A stretch of 64,000 bases of DNA from an uncultured Oscillospiraceae bacterium (lineage in GTDB: Bacteria > Bacillota > Clostridia > Oscillospirales > Oscillospiraceae): positions 124,001 to 188,000 of the forward strand of contig CAKUHB010000001.1 in assembly GCA_934655875.1 (NCBI GenBank). Direction: 5' to 3'. Under the pieces are notes generated by a model. The model had not been told where the DNA came from. It searched no databases and saw only the letters and a program-made list of their open reading frames with translations. The translations under genes and the position numbers were made by a program. Positions 1 through 8,742 of the stretch are shown here, one piece after another. Positions within the stretch are counted from its first letter, which is position 1; each line of letters starts with the position of its first letter.

Positions 1-900
1 CTGCATCGCGCTGGCCTGCGCGCCGACGAGGTGCGCGGCAGCTCTGGTCGGATCCATGAAGGCTGCGTTGCGCTGCAGCTCCTTGAGCATCGCTTCGTCC
101 TCTTCGCTGGCCTTCACGCTGGAAACGCCGAAGGAGACGATCTCCAGGCCGCGCAGATTGCGCCACTTGGAGGACAGGACGTCATTGAGTGCGTCCGCCA
201 GCTCCATCGTGTGGCCGGGCAGCGAGGAATAGCGGATGCCCATTTCGGAGATCTTCGCGAACGCGGGCTGGAGGGCCGTCAGAAGCTCGGTCTTGAGCTG
301 GCTGTCCAGCCGGTCGCGGGTGTAGCCGTCGGTCACGTTGCCGCAGACGTTCGTGTAGAACAGGATCGGGTCGCAGATGCGATAGCTGTATTCGCCGAAG
401 CAGCGGAGGGAAATATCAATGTCGATGCCCGCACGCTGGTCGACGACGCGGAACGGCACCGGCGACGGCGTGCCATACTTGTTGCCGATGAGCTCCTTGG
501 TATTAAAATAGTACACGCGCTGATCCTTGGGCGGCTCGCCGCCGAAGGTGAAGCGCTTGCCGATATTCCGGAAGGTATCGCCGATGCTCTTGCCGAGAGA
601 GCCGGAGAAGATGGACGGCTCGGTCGAGCTGTCGTATACGAACTCGCCCGGCTCGGCGCAAAGCTCCGTGACCTTGCCCTGATCGACGATGATCATGCAC
701 TGGCCGTCAGCCACCGCGACGACAGAGCCGTTGGAGATGATGTTCTCGCTGCCCTTGTAGTTGCTGCTTCTGCCCGACACGCGGTGCTGGCCCTTGACGG
801 CCAGCGTCGTCTCCGGGATCGCTTCACAATAAAAATACTCCTTCCACTGGTCAGCCATCACGCCGCCAGCCGCGCCCAATGCTGCTTTGATCAGTCCCAT
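1..900 (-). CDS. SPFH-domain (virion-core-like) protein, 3' part cut by window edge
   Basis: The reading frame starts at an ATG at 900 behind an AAAGGAGC ribosome site and stays open to base 1, so 300 codons are visible and the C-terminus is missing. It begins MGLIKAALGAAGGVMADQWK and has the layout of the bacterial SPFH 'virion core protein' (YdjI-type) family: a short N-terminal segment, then a band-7-like body that includes RVVDQRAGIDIDISLRCFGEY. These proteins usually form membrane-associated oligomers and often end in a zinc ribbon, which would lie outside the window. Nothing visible shows the cellular role. The family call rests on overall similarity, and no catalytic residues are expected. 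Confidence 0.8.
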   Translation of the reverse strand, partial: MGLIKAALGAAGGVMADQWKEYFYCEAIPETTLAVKGQHRVSGRSSNYKGSENIISNGSVVAVADGQCMIIVDQGKVTELCAEPGEFVYDSSTEPSIFSGSLGKSIGDTFRNIGKRFTFGGEPPKDQRVYYFNTKELIGNKYGTPSPVPFRVVDQRAGIDIDISLRCFGEYSYRICDPILFYTNVCGNVTDGYTRDRLDSQLKTELLTALQPAFAKISEMGIRYSSLPGHTMELADALNDVLSSKWRNLRGLEIVSFGVSSVKASEEDEAMLKELQRNAAFMDPTRAAAHLVGAQASAMQ

Positions 901-1122
901 TTTGTTCGCTCCTTTTCTGAATTAAGTCGTATGTCGCTATGTGTTTTCTATATTTTTCATGGTATCATATTTAGACGGGAACGGCAATCCTTTTGTTCCC
1001 GCCTTTTGGAAAACCACGCGGCACGCATCACGTCAAACGGGCACAAATCGAAAACTGTCTGTAGGAAACGGACACGCCGTCTGGTATACTGTTCGGAAAC
1101 AGAACGGAAGGAGGCGGCCCGT

Positions 1123-1602
1123 ATGTACGCGCTGCACTGCATCGTCTATATTGCCGCCATCGGCATTCTTGGCTTTGTCTTGGGCCGCCTTGTGCCGAAG
1201 CGGTGGTTTGACTACACCCGCTTTCCCTATCGCGCCGCCGCATTTGAGCGCGATGGGCAGATCTATGAAGCGCTCGGCATCCGCCATTGGCAGAACCGCG
1301 TGCCGGACATGAGCCGGATCTTTCCGCACCTCATGCCGCCCAAGCGCATGGCGGCGCATCTGGACGCGCAGACGCTGCTCGTCATGATCCGCGAAACCTG
1401 CGTGGCAGAGCTTATCCATTGGCTGCTGTTTTTCGCAGGGCTTGCGATCCCCGCGATCTGGCCCGGCGCGTGGGGCGTCGTGGTCTGCGTGTTCTACTGT
1501 GTCTTCGGCAATCTGATCTTCATTCTCATCCAGCGCTACAACCGTCCGCGGCTGGTTCGCCTGTATACGCGTCAGAACAAGAAAAGGAGCGACCCGACAT
1601 GA
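1123..1602 (+). CDS. CrtO-like (glycosyl-diaponeurosporenoate acyltransferase family) membrane protein
   Basis: This is a 159-residue protein starting at ATG 1123 behind GGAGG. A membrane segment lies at residues 3-22 and a hydrophobic pair at about 97-137. Between them is HWQNRVPD (55-62) followed by a conserved-looking E96/H99 region. This pattern matches the family named after staphylococcal CrtO, which puts a fatty acyl chain on a sugar of a glycosylated C30 carotenoid. No carotenoid gene is nearby. The stop overlaps the start of the next gene, a diacylglycerol-type glycosyltransferase (ATGA, 1599-1602), which suggests the real acceptor is a glycolipid. The family call is fairly safe; the substrate is inference. 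Confidence 0.7.
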   Translation: MYALHCIVYIAAIGILGFVLGRLVPKRWFDYTRFPYRAAAFERDGQIYEALGIRHWQNRVPDMSRIFPHLMPPKRMAAHLDAQTLLVMIRETCVAELIHWLLFFAGLAIPAIWPGAWGVVVCVFYCVFGNLIFILIQRYNRPRLVRLYTRQNKKRSDPT

Positions 1603-2702
1603 ACGTACTGATCCTCAGCTGCAACACCGGCGGCGGCCACAATTCCTGCGCAAAGGCCATCGCCGCGGAGCTGCAGTCGCGCGGCCACGCCTGCCGCATC
1701 GACGACGCGCTGGCCTATGTCTCCAAGGGCACCTCGCGCTTTGTCAGCAACTGGCACGTGCGCTTTTACCGCTATTTTCCGAAGCTCTATAATAAAGGGT
1801 ACGCCTACGCCGGTTCGCACCCGGCGTCCTTTGACGAATCCTCCGCGGCCAGCCGTCTGCTGCGGCGCGGCTGCCAGCGGCTGCGAAGAGCCGTCTCGGA
1901 CGGCGGCTTTGACGCCGTCGTCAGCGTCCACCTCTTCCCCGCGCTGATGCTGACGTTCATCCAGCACAGCGACCCGCTCCCCATCCGGACGCTCTTCGTC
2001 GCCACGGACTATACGGCCAGCCCCTCGTGCGACCGCATCCGGCCGGACGTCTGCGTCATCCCGGACGCGTCCCTGACCGATGAATTTGCCGCCGCGGGCA
2101 TCCGGCGGGAGACGATCACCCCCTGCGGCATCCCCATCCGCGCCGCACTTTATCAGAAGCTTTCGCCCGCCGAAGCAAAAAAGCGCGTCGGGATCGACCC
2201 GTCGCACCGCCATCTTCTCATCATGACCGGCAGCATGGGCTGCGGGCCGATGGAAGAGCTTACACAACTGCTTGCAAACTTGCTCCCGCCGTCGTATGAT
2301 GTAAGCGTGGCATGCAGCAATAACGAGCAGCTCATCCGCCGCATGCGGCGCGCCTTCCGGAAACAGCCCAACATCCACATCTGCGGATACATTGACAATA
2401 TCTCCGCCATGATGGACAGCGCAGATCTTTTCCTGACCAAGCCCGGCGGCATCAGCACGACGGAAGCCATGGTCAAGGGTCTGCCGATGGTGCTGGTCAA
2501 CGTGGTCGGCAGCTGTGAGACGCCGAATCTGCAATTTTTCGTCTCTCACGGCGGCGCTGCCACCGCGCAGACACCGGAGGAGATCGCAGCGCTTTGCCGG
2601 GATCTGCTTTCCGACGACGCAAGGCGCGGCGCCATGCACGACGCGCTCGTGCGGATGCAGAAAAAGCCCGCCGCCGCGGCGATCTGCGACTGTCTGGAAT
2701 AA
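1599..2702 (+). CDS. MGDG synthase / UgtP-type glycosyltransferase
   Basis: This 367-residue GT28-type glycosyltransferase overlaps the upstream CrtO-like gene by four bases. The N-terminus carries the family's lipid-acceptor loop (NTGGGHNS, residues 9-16). The C-terminal half has the nucleotide-sugar site around TKPGGISTTEAM. Enzymes of this family transfer glucose or galactose from a UDP-sugar to diacylglycerol at the inner membrane face (UgtP/YpfP, plant MGD). Length fits the family. With the acyltransferase-like partner it probably makes a modified membrane glycolipid. Processivity and the sugar used cannot be read from the sequence. Confidence 0.85.
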   Translation: MNVLILSCNTGGGHNSCAKAIAAELQSRGHACRIDDALAYVSKGTSRFVSNWHVRFYRYFPKLYNKGYAYAGSHPASFDESSAASRLLRRGCQRLRRAVSDGGFDAVVSVHLFPALMLTFIQHSDPLPIRTLFVATDYTASPSCDRIRPDVCVIPDASLTDEFAAAGIRRETITPCGIPIRAALYQKLSPAEAKKRVGIDPSHRHLLIMTGSMGCGPMEELTQLLANLLPPSYDVSVACSNNEQLIRRMRRAFRKQPNIHICGYIDNISAMMDSADLFLTKPGGISTTEAMVKGLPMVLVNVVGSCETPNLQFFVSHGGAATAQTPEEIAALCRDLLSDDARRGAMHDALVRMQKKPAAAAICDCLE

Positions 2703-2750
2703 GGCTGCGGGTCACAGGCCCATACTAGAGACATAAGGAGGTCACGCAGA

Positions 2751-3059
2751 ATGACAACACTGACATTGGATAACTTCGAGCAGGAGGTCATGCAGGCAAA
2801 AACGCCTGTCGTGGTCGATTTCTGGGCAAGCTGGTGCGGCCCGTGCATGATGCTCTCGCCCGTCATGGAGGAGCTGGACGGCGAGCTGCCGCAGATCAAA
2901 TTCTGCAAGGTCAACGTGGACGACGAGCGAGATCTGGCCATGGAGTTCCAGATCGATTCCATCCCCACGCTGCTGTGCGTCAAAAACGGCCATGTGGTCA
3001 AGCGGCTGGTCGGCTACCGCGAAAAGGACGCGCTCAAGAAGGAGCTGGAATCGCTGTGA
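2751..3059 (+). CDS. trxA: thioredoxin
   Basis: This is a 102-residue, single-domain thioredoxin of normal length. The active site is W28-C-G-P-C32 and the cis-proline loop is at S70-I-P72. It starts at ATG 2751 behind AAGGAGGTCACGC. It reduces protein disulfides in the cytoplasm. The stop overlaps the start of a small iron-sulfur reductase-like protein, so the two are probably translated together. No classical NADPH thioredoxin reductase gene lies in the window. Confidence 0.95.
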   Translation: MTTLTLDNFEQEVMQAKTPVVVDFWASWCGPCMMLSPVMEELDGELPQIKFCKVNVDDERDLAMEFQIDSIPTLLCVKNGHVVKRLVGYREKDALKKELESL

Positions 3060-3253
3060 AGGTTCGTCTGAACGAAGACGCCGCCGTCGTCGCCCGCGTC
3101 AAGGAGGGCCTGAAGCGCACCGGCGGCTACTGCCCGTGCCGTCTGGCCCGGACAGAGGAAAACAAATGCATGTGCAAGGAGTTCCGCGACCAGATCAACG
3201 ACCCCGACTTTGAGGGCTACTGCCACTGTATGCTCTACTACAAGGAAAAATAA
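3056..3253 (+). CDS. ferredoxin-thioredoxin reductase catalytic-domain protein, small
   Basis: This 65-residue protein starts at GTG 3056, overlapping the trxA stop (GTGA). Six cysteines occur in three CxC pairs: C26/C28, C38/C40 and C56/C58 (the last in a CHC). In the catalytic chain of ferredoxin-thioredoxin reductase the equivalent CPC...CxC...CHC cysteines hold a [4Fe-4S] cluster and the redox-active disulfide. There is no variable (alpha) chain next to it. The tight linkage to trxA suggests that ferredoxin, rather than NADPH, supplies electrons to this thioredoxin. The fold assignment is good; the pairing is inferred from context. Confidence 0.85.
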   Translation: MKVRLNEDAAVVARVKEGLKRTGGYCPCRLARTEENKCMCKEFRDQINDPDFEGYCHCMLYYKEK

Positions 3254-3258
3254 GTGCT

Positions 3259-3296
3259 CCGCCGCCGCTTCCCGCTCAGGAAGCGGCGGCGGTTTT
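3259..3296 (+). terminator. Rho-independent terminator after trxA/FTR
   Basis: A perfect 14-bp stem (3259-3272 with 3279-3292), a 6-nt loop and a TTTT tract directly follow the FTR-like gene. Confidence 0.9.
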
Positions 3297-3434
3297 ATCC
3301 ATGTTCTTCCGGAACTGGAAATGAAGTTGTGAAGAATTTCTGAATTATTTACAAAAGTATTGCAATTCTAAATTCTTAAGATAAACTGTAGACAAAAAGA
3401 ATGCGGGCTTCCCCGCAGAAAGAGGTGTACAGGA

Positions 3435-6272
3435 ATGAAACGTACCATAAAAAGAAGTATCAGCCTGCTCCTGGTTCTGGTTCTGCTCCTTGCTGCGCTG
3501 CCGGCCGCTCTGGCCGCCGGTGAGACGCTGCAGGTCGAGAACCGGACGCTGCACGTGGACGAATCGACCACCGCGCATGTCAAGGGCTCTGACGGCAATG
3601 ACGTCGAGGCTGTCTTTACCAGCAGCGACACAAGCGTCATTTCCGTCAACGGCAATCAGCTGACCGCCCGGAAGATCGGCACCGCTGAGATCACCGCCAC
3701 GCTCAACGACGAGGACAAGACCCCCGTCGCCGGCTCCGTCACCGTCACCGTCGCGTCCAGCGTAACCGGCATCCAGACGGCTCCCACGCGGTCCATTGAC
3801 GCCGACACGTTCACTGCGGACGACGTAACGATCACCGCCGCAGTCACCGGCGCAGGCGCGGGCGACACGCTTCAGGCCGTGTCGAGCGCACCGGAGGTCG
3901 CAGCGGTTTCCGCTTCCGCCGACGCTTCGAGCGGCACAGCCACGCTGACGCTGACCCCGAAGAAGACCGGCCAGACAACCGTCACGCTCTCCTGCGGCGA
4001 CCAGACGGCTGCCGTTGCCGTTACCGTCACGGCCAGCGCCGACCACACCATCCGCTTTGACAAGAGCCAGCTAACCGTGGAAAAGGGCAAGAGCGTCACC
4101 AATGCCGTTGCCAAGGCCACCAGCACGGATAAAATCGCATACACCAGCAATAAAGCTGCCGTCGCGACTGTCAACGCCGAGACCGGCTCCGTGACCGGCG
4201 TCGCCGCCGGTACGGCGACGATCTCCGCCGTTGTGACCAACGCCAAGGGCGTGGAGATCACTGCCGCGGCCAAGTCCTATACGGTTGAAGTTGCCGACAC
4301 CTATAAGATCGTCCTCAAGACGCCCTCCGGCGCTATAACGGCCGGCACGGCTTCCGATATCTCCGCAACGGTCTATCAGTATGACGCCGAGACCGGCTAC
4401 ACCGCATACCGCCAGAATGTCACGATCACCTGGCAGGCCTACCGCGACGGCATCGCCGCGTTTGACGGCGAGACGAAGAACAGAGCCGTCACCACCACGA
4501 CCCGCACCGGCTCTTCCACGGTCACGCTCTATACGTATTCGACCGGTACCTCCAGGACCTCCGTCTCCGTCCCGCTGACGGTCTCCGTCGTCATCGGCGG
4601 CACGACCTATACGGCGGCCGACGCCTCCGTCGAGGTCGCCCCGGCAGAAGCCGCTTCGTTCACCGTGCAGGAGGATACGGCCTTTGACGCGGACGATTTC
4701 TCCAACGCCGTCGACGCGGCCACCGGTCGTTACGCCGGCAAGCTCGCTTCCATCAGCATTTCCGAGACGACGGGCGGCTCCGTCTACGACGGCAACGGAC
4801 GCGTCTCGACCGGCACAAAGTACTTTGTCACCGGCTCGAGAAGCTATCTGATCTCGAATCTGTACTTCAAGTCGTCCACCACCAGCACATCCTCGCCGTA
4901 CTTCTTCTATGTCGGCTATGACACGGACGGCAACATCATCGCGACCGGCAAGGTCACCGTCGGCAGCCAGAGCGTCGATATGGAATACGCAGTCAGCTTC
5001 GGCGGCAGCGTCACGTTCGACGAGGCCGATTTCAGCAAGGCCTTCTCCAGATATGCGCGCTCCAATGAAAAGCTGGATTACGTCACGTTCTCGCTCCGCA
5101 ATGCTGTAGTCGTGATGAACAGCAAGACCTACAATCTGAACGACAGCAACAACGACACCATCTTTGGCTGGGCCTATCCCACCCGCAGCAGCTCCTCCAA
5201 GCTGTCCGCGACGGATAAATGCTATTATCAGGCCAGCAGATCGCAGATCGATCTGGACGCCGTCACCTATGTGACCGGCACGTATACGACCAAGTACACG
5301 GTCTATATCCCCTATACCGCCGTCGGCACCTCCGGCACGCGCTATGAGGGCTATACCGCCGTCATCGTCAGCAACGACGATACCATGACGAGCGTCGGCG
5401 CTTCGCTCAAGTCCACGAACGCCGCCGAGCAGATCCTCGCCGCATACCCCAACGCCGCTTACGTGATGTTCTCGCAGCCCGCGGCCAGCGAGGGCCAGCT
5501 GCTTTACAACTTCCGCAGCATCGTCAACGCCAACTACGAGACCATCCGCTTCTCCTCGGACAAGTTCTATCTGACGAGCAGCAATTCCAGAAACCTGCTT
5601 CTGGACAGCGTCTATTTCCTGCCCGCAGCGGACTGCGCTTCGCAGATCAAGCTCTCCATGACCGTCTACAGTTCGTCCGACAGCAAGCTCGGCTCCGCAG
5701 AACTGACGCTCCGCGTCACGTCGAAGACTTCGTCGTCCGTGTTCTCGGATGTCACCGCGCGCACCTGCTCGTGGGCAGCCGATGCCGTTGACTTCATGAA
5801 CCACTACGGTCTCGTCAAGGGCACGAGCGCTTCGACCTTCAACTGGAGCGGCAACATGACTCGCGGCGATTTCGTCCTGATCCTCTACCGCAACGCCGGT
5901 TCCCCGTCCGTTTCCGGGGTGTCCAACCCGTTCACGGATGTAAAGAGCTCGGATTATTACTACGAAGCCGTCCTCTGGGCGTATAAGAACAGCATCGTCA
6001 ACGGCTCGAGCCGCACGACGTTCAGCCCGAAGGGCAAGATCACGCGTGAGCAGATCGCTTCGATCCTCTGGCGTCTGGCTGACAAGCCCACCACCGGCAC
6101 GAGCCTGCGCAGCTACACCGACTACCAGAGCGTCAGCAGCTATGCCTATGACGCAATGAGCTGGGCCGTCGGCAGCGGCTATGTCAAGGGCAGCGGCTCC
6201 AAGCTGAACCCCGGCAGCAACGCCACCCGCGCCGAGGTCGCCGTGATGCTCCACAGATTCCTGACAAAATAA
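3435..6272 (+). CDS. secreted SLH-domain protein with bacterial Ig-like repeats
   Basis: This is a 945-residue exported protein. The signal peptide has a KRTIKR n-region, a leucine-rich core and a probable AALA cleavage site near residue 27. The next 300 or so residues contain bacterial Ig-like (Big2-type) modules, recognisable by repeated V-x-G-V-A-A-G-T-A-T-I type strands. A Ser/Thr/Tyr-rich middle region of unknown function follows. The last 190 residues hold three S-layer-homology modules (FSDV..., FTDV..., a degenerate YTDY...) with TRxxxAxxLxR-type motifs, which anchor proteins to pyruvylated secondary cell-wall polymer. It is a monocistronic gene with terminators on both sides. Likely a cell-surface structural or adhesin-like protein; the ligand is unknown. 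Confidence 0.85.
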   Translation: MKRTIKRSISLLLVLVLLLAALPAALAAGETLQVENRTLHVDESTTAHVKGSDGNDVEAVFTSSDTSVISVNGNQLTARKIGTAEITATLNDEDKTPVAGSVTVTVASSVTGIQTAPTRSIDADTFTADDVTITAAVTGAGAGDTLQAVSSAPEVAAVSASADASSGTATLTLTPKKTGQTTVTLSCGDQTAAVAVTVTASADHTIRFDKSQLTVEKGKSVTNAVAKATSTDKIAYTSNKAAVATVNAETGSVTGVAAGTATISAVVTNAKGVEITAAAKSYTVEVADTYKIVLKTPSGAITAGTASDISATVYQYDAETGYTAYRQNVTITWQAYRDGIAAFDGETKNRAVTTTTRTGSSTVTLYTYSTGTSRTSVSVPLTVSVVIGGTTYTAADASVEVAPAEAASFTVQEDTAFDADDFSNAVDAATGRYAGKLASISISETTGGSVYDGNGRVSTGTKYFVTGSRSYLISNLYFKSSTTSTSSPYFFYVGYDTDGNIIATGKVTVGSQSVDMEYAVSFGGSVTFDEADFSKAFSRYARSNEKLDYVTFSLRNAVVVMNSKTYNLNDSNNDTIFGWAYPTRSSSSKLSATDKCYYQASRSQIDLDAVTYVTGTYTTKYTVYIPYTAVGTSGTRYEGYTAVIVSNDDTMTSVGASLKSTNAAEQILAAYPNAAYVMFSQPAASEGQLLYNFRSIVNANYETIRFSSDKFYLTSSNSRNLLLDSVYFLPAADCASQIKLSMTVYSSSDSKLGSAELTLRVTSKTSSSVFSDVTARTCSWAADAVDFMNHYGLVKGTSASTFNWSGNMTRGDFVLILYRNAGSPSVSGVSNPFTDVKSSDYYYEAVLWAYKNSIVNGSSRTTFSPKGKITREQIASILWRLADKPTTGTSLRSYTDYQSVSSYAYDAMSWAVGSGYVKGSGSKLNPGSNATRAEVAVMLHRFLTK

Positions 6273-6280
6273 AAGCCATG

Positions 6281-6315
6281 AAAAAAACAGGCACGCAGCA
6301 GCGTGCCTGTTTTTT
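6281..6315. terminator. bidirectional terminator between SLH gene and histidine phosphatase
   Basis: A 9-bp stem CAGGCACGC / GCGTGCCTG (6288-6296, 6301-6309) has an A7 run on the left and a T6 run on the right. It can therefore stop transcripts from both convergent genes. Confidence 0.9.
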
Positions 6316-6366
6316 ATTTTTTTGCAGTCCCCGCGCCGCAGGCGCAGGGACTTTGTTGGTCTGCTT

Positions 6367-7074
6367 TTATCCCTGGAACGGGTCGGCATAGGACGCGTAA
6401 TAGGACACCGGTTCGCCGGCGGCGAGCAGATGGTCGGTGTTGCCGAGCGTCTGGCAGCGGAAATAGGCGATGCCCGGCTCCCGCTCCTCCGTGTTGAGAA
6501 CCGTCACCGACGACGGGGCCAGAAACGTCCCGTGCAGCGTGGTAAACGGCGAGACGTTCCACAGGTGCGACAGCAGAACCGCCGTAATGCCGAAGTGGCA
6601 GAAGCAGACGACGCATTTGTCGCTGTGCTCCCGGCTCTCATAATAGCCGCCGTGCCGGAAATAGCCATAGCGCGTCAGCATCTCGTCGAGCCCGGCCACG
6701 GCCCTGTCATATTCCGCCTTGACGTTGCTTCCCTGCAGAATCGGAGCATTCTCCCAGCCCTCCGGCTGGAGCAGCTGCGGCTGCTTTGTCCACACGGCGG
6801 GCATCAGATCCCAGCAGATATGCGTGCCGCCGTCCTGATCCAGCAGCTCGCCGCGGAACTCGTGCAGCCAGTCCATGACCTCGGCCCTTTTGCCGTGCTC
6901 CTTCAGGGTAAAGGACGCTGTCGCCTGCGCGCGTCCGAGCGGCGACATGTAAAAGTCGTCCACCTTCCAGTTCTTTGTCCGGCGGGCCAGCAGCTCCGCT
7001 TCGCGCCAGCCCTTTTCCGTGAGCGAATCGTGCTCGTAATCCGGCTCGGCATGGCGAATAAAAATCAAGCGCAT
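6367..7074 (-). CDS. histidine phosphatase family protein
   Basis: This 235-residue protein opens with the family signature RHAEPDY (residues 7-13), whose histidine is phosphorylated in catalysis. A second conserved histidine lies in CFCHFGITAVL. Length and layout fit the cofactor-independent phosphoglycerate-mutase-like phosphatases. The substrate is not predictable. It is the last gene of a minus-strand group with a pyrophosphatase (33 bases upstream) and an unknown protein, probably one operon driven from 9528-9556. Confidence 0.85.
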   Translation of the reverse strand: MRLIFIRHAEPDYEHDSLTEKGWREAELLARRTKNWKVDDFYMSPLGRAQATASFTLKEHGKRAEVMDWLHEFRGELLDQDGGTHICWDLMPAVWTKQPQLLQPEGWENAPILQGSNVKAEYDRAVAGLDEMLTRYGYFRHGGYYESREHSDKCVVCFCHFGITAVLLSHLWNVSPFTTLHGTFLAPSSVTVLNTEEREPGIAYFRCQTLGNTDHLLAAGEPVSYYASYADPFQG

Positions 7075-7107
7075 GGTAAAAACCTGTTCTCCTTCTGTAT
7101 TTCCGAA

Positions 7108-8730
7108 TCAGCCCCACAGCGCAGTCAGCGACGGGATCACCTGCTTTTTCCGCGACACAATGCCCGGCAGGAAGCAGGTATGATCCTTCAGCTGCACGCC
7201 AAAGGCCTGTGTGATGATATCCTCGTCGCCAAGGTAGAGCAGCTGGCTGCCCTCCAGCAGAACGTCCGTCAGCATGAGGATGAGCAGCGTATAGCCGCGC
7301 TCTTCCATCGTTTTCTGCATGACCTGGAGGAACTCGTCCTTCCGCTGCATCATGCGGCCGGAGTCGATGCAGGTGATCTGGCTGACGCCGAAATCGTGGT
7401 CGGCGATGTGGAAATCCTTGAAGTCCGTAAACAGCAGCGTCTCAGCCGGCTTATCGTCGGAGATGGACGCGGAGAAGATCTCCTTGCCAAGCTCGCTGAG
7501 TGAAATGTTGGCAATGCGCGCCATCCGGTCAGCCATGCGGCGGTCGCGCTGCGTGGACGTGGGCGATTTGAACATGACCGTGTCGGCGACGATCGCCGCC
7601 GCGATCAGGCCCGCCAGCTTCGCCGGCGGCATCAGCCCGCGCTCCTGATACATCTCCGAGATGATCGTCGCGGTGGAGCCGACCGGCTCGTTGCGGAAGT
7701 AGATGGGGCCGCCGGTCTGGATATCCGCCAGCCGGTGATGGTCGATGATCTCCACGATATCCGCCTGATCCAGTCCCGGCACCGACTGCGAGACCTCGTT
7801 GTGGTCGACGAGCACGACGCGCTTGCGGCGCGGCTTGATGAGATGATACCGGGAAAGCGTGCCGACGACCTTGTCGTTTTCGTCGAGGATCGGGTAGCTG
7901 CGGTGGCGGCTTTTGAGCACGACCTCCTTGACGTCGTCGAGGAAATCCGTCAGGTGGAACGCTTCCAGATCGTCCGTCCGGCACACACGCGCGACCTCAA
8001 TGGCGTAATAGACCATACGGGCGGCCTTGTAGGCATCAAACGGCGTGGCGATCACGCAGGTCTTCGTCTCCAGCTTCCGCAGCTCCTCCGGCAGCTCCGC
8101 CTGACACACGATCAGGCAGCTGACCTGCTGCTCGATGGCGCGGCGCGCCATCTCCGGCTGCTCGCCGACAATGACGATCGCGTCCGGCCCCTTGAAGAGA
8201 AGATTCTCGTTCTGCTGCGGCAGCGCGATGGACACCTCGCCGCTGATGGTGTCGACGAGATAGCCGGATTCATTGATGATCTTGCCGTCCAGCACGCTGA
8301 GAAGGTTGAAGACCGGGATCTGATCGACCCGCGCGTCAGACAGCGTGCGCATATCGTAGCTCGCGATCTCGCTGGGCGAGAGCATGCCGAACAGCTCGCC
8401 GTTTTCGTTGGTAACGGGGATCGCGGGGATGGATTTGGCCTTATTGCTCTGCAGCGCCGTCCACGCCCGGTTGACGGTGACGGCGCCGGACAGGGCCGGC
8501 GGCGTATCGTAGTCCAGATCGCGCACCTGCGTGCGCATCGTCTGGATCCTCACCGGCGGCTCAAAGCCGAACCGGTCCAGCACGAGCTTTGTTTCATCGG
8601 AGATATGCCCCAGCCGCGCCGGGACAAATTCCCGGTCGCCCAGCGCGTTGCGCAGCGCCGCATAGGCCATGGCCGAGACGATGGAGTCGGTATCCGGGTT
8701 GCGGTGACCAGTTACATAGATTGGTTCCAT
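7108..8730 (-). CDS. ppaC: family II Mn-dependent inorganic pyrophosphatase with CBS/DRTGG regulatory insert
   Basis: This 540-residue enzyme splits pyrophosphate to two phosphates. The DHH-type metal site appears as GHRNPDTDS (residues 8-16), VLVDHNEVSQ and the family DHH motif in VEIIDHHRL. A DHHA2 domain closes the protein. Between the first metal motif and the DHH block lie about 230 extra residues, matching the CBS-DRTGG-CBS insert of clostridial CBS-PPases, which bind AMP/ADP or diadenosine polyphosphates and tune activity. Simple PpaC proteins are about 310 residues, so the length itself shows the insert. Ribosome site AAGGAGGG precedes ATG 8730. Confidence 0.93.
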   Translation of the reverse strand: MEPIYVTGHRNPDTDSIVSAMAYAALRNALGDREFVPARLGHISDETKLVLDRFGFEPPVRIQTMRTQVRDLDYDTPPALSGAVTVNRAWTALQSNKAKSIPAIPVTNENGELFGMLSPSEIASYDMRTLSDARVDQIPVFNLLSVLDGKIINESGYLVDTISGEVSIALPQQNENLLFKGPDAIVIVGEQPEMARRAIEQQVSCLIVCQAELPEELRKLETKTCVIATPFDAYKAARMVYYAIEVARVCRTDDLEAFHLTDFLDDVKEVVLKSRHRSYPILDENDKVVGTLSRYHLIKPRRKRVVLVDHNEVSQSVPGLDQADIVEIIDHHRLADIQTGGPIYFRNEPVGSTATIISEMYQERGLMPPAKLAGLIAAAIVADTVMFKSPTSTQRDRRMADRMARIANISLSELGKEIFSASISDDKPAETLLFTDFKDFHIADHDFGVSQITCIDSGRMMQRKDEFLQVMQKTMEERGYTLLILMLTDVLLEGSQLLYLGDEDIITQAFGVQLKDHTCFLPGIVSRKKQVIPSLTALWG

Positions 8731-8742
8731 ACCATACCCTCC

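Noticed and set aside
4071..6389. Open frame of 772 codons on the minus strand, antisense to the SLH gene
   Set aside because: Rich in Arg, Gly, Ala and Asp, no ribosome site, no domain. It is a by-product of high GC and codon bias in the real gene.
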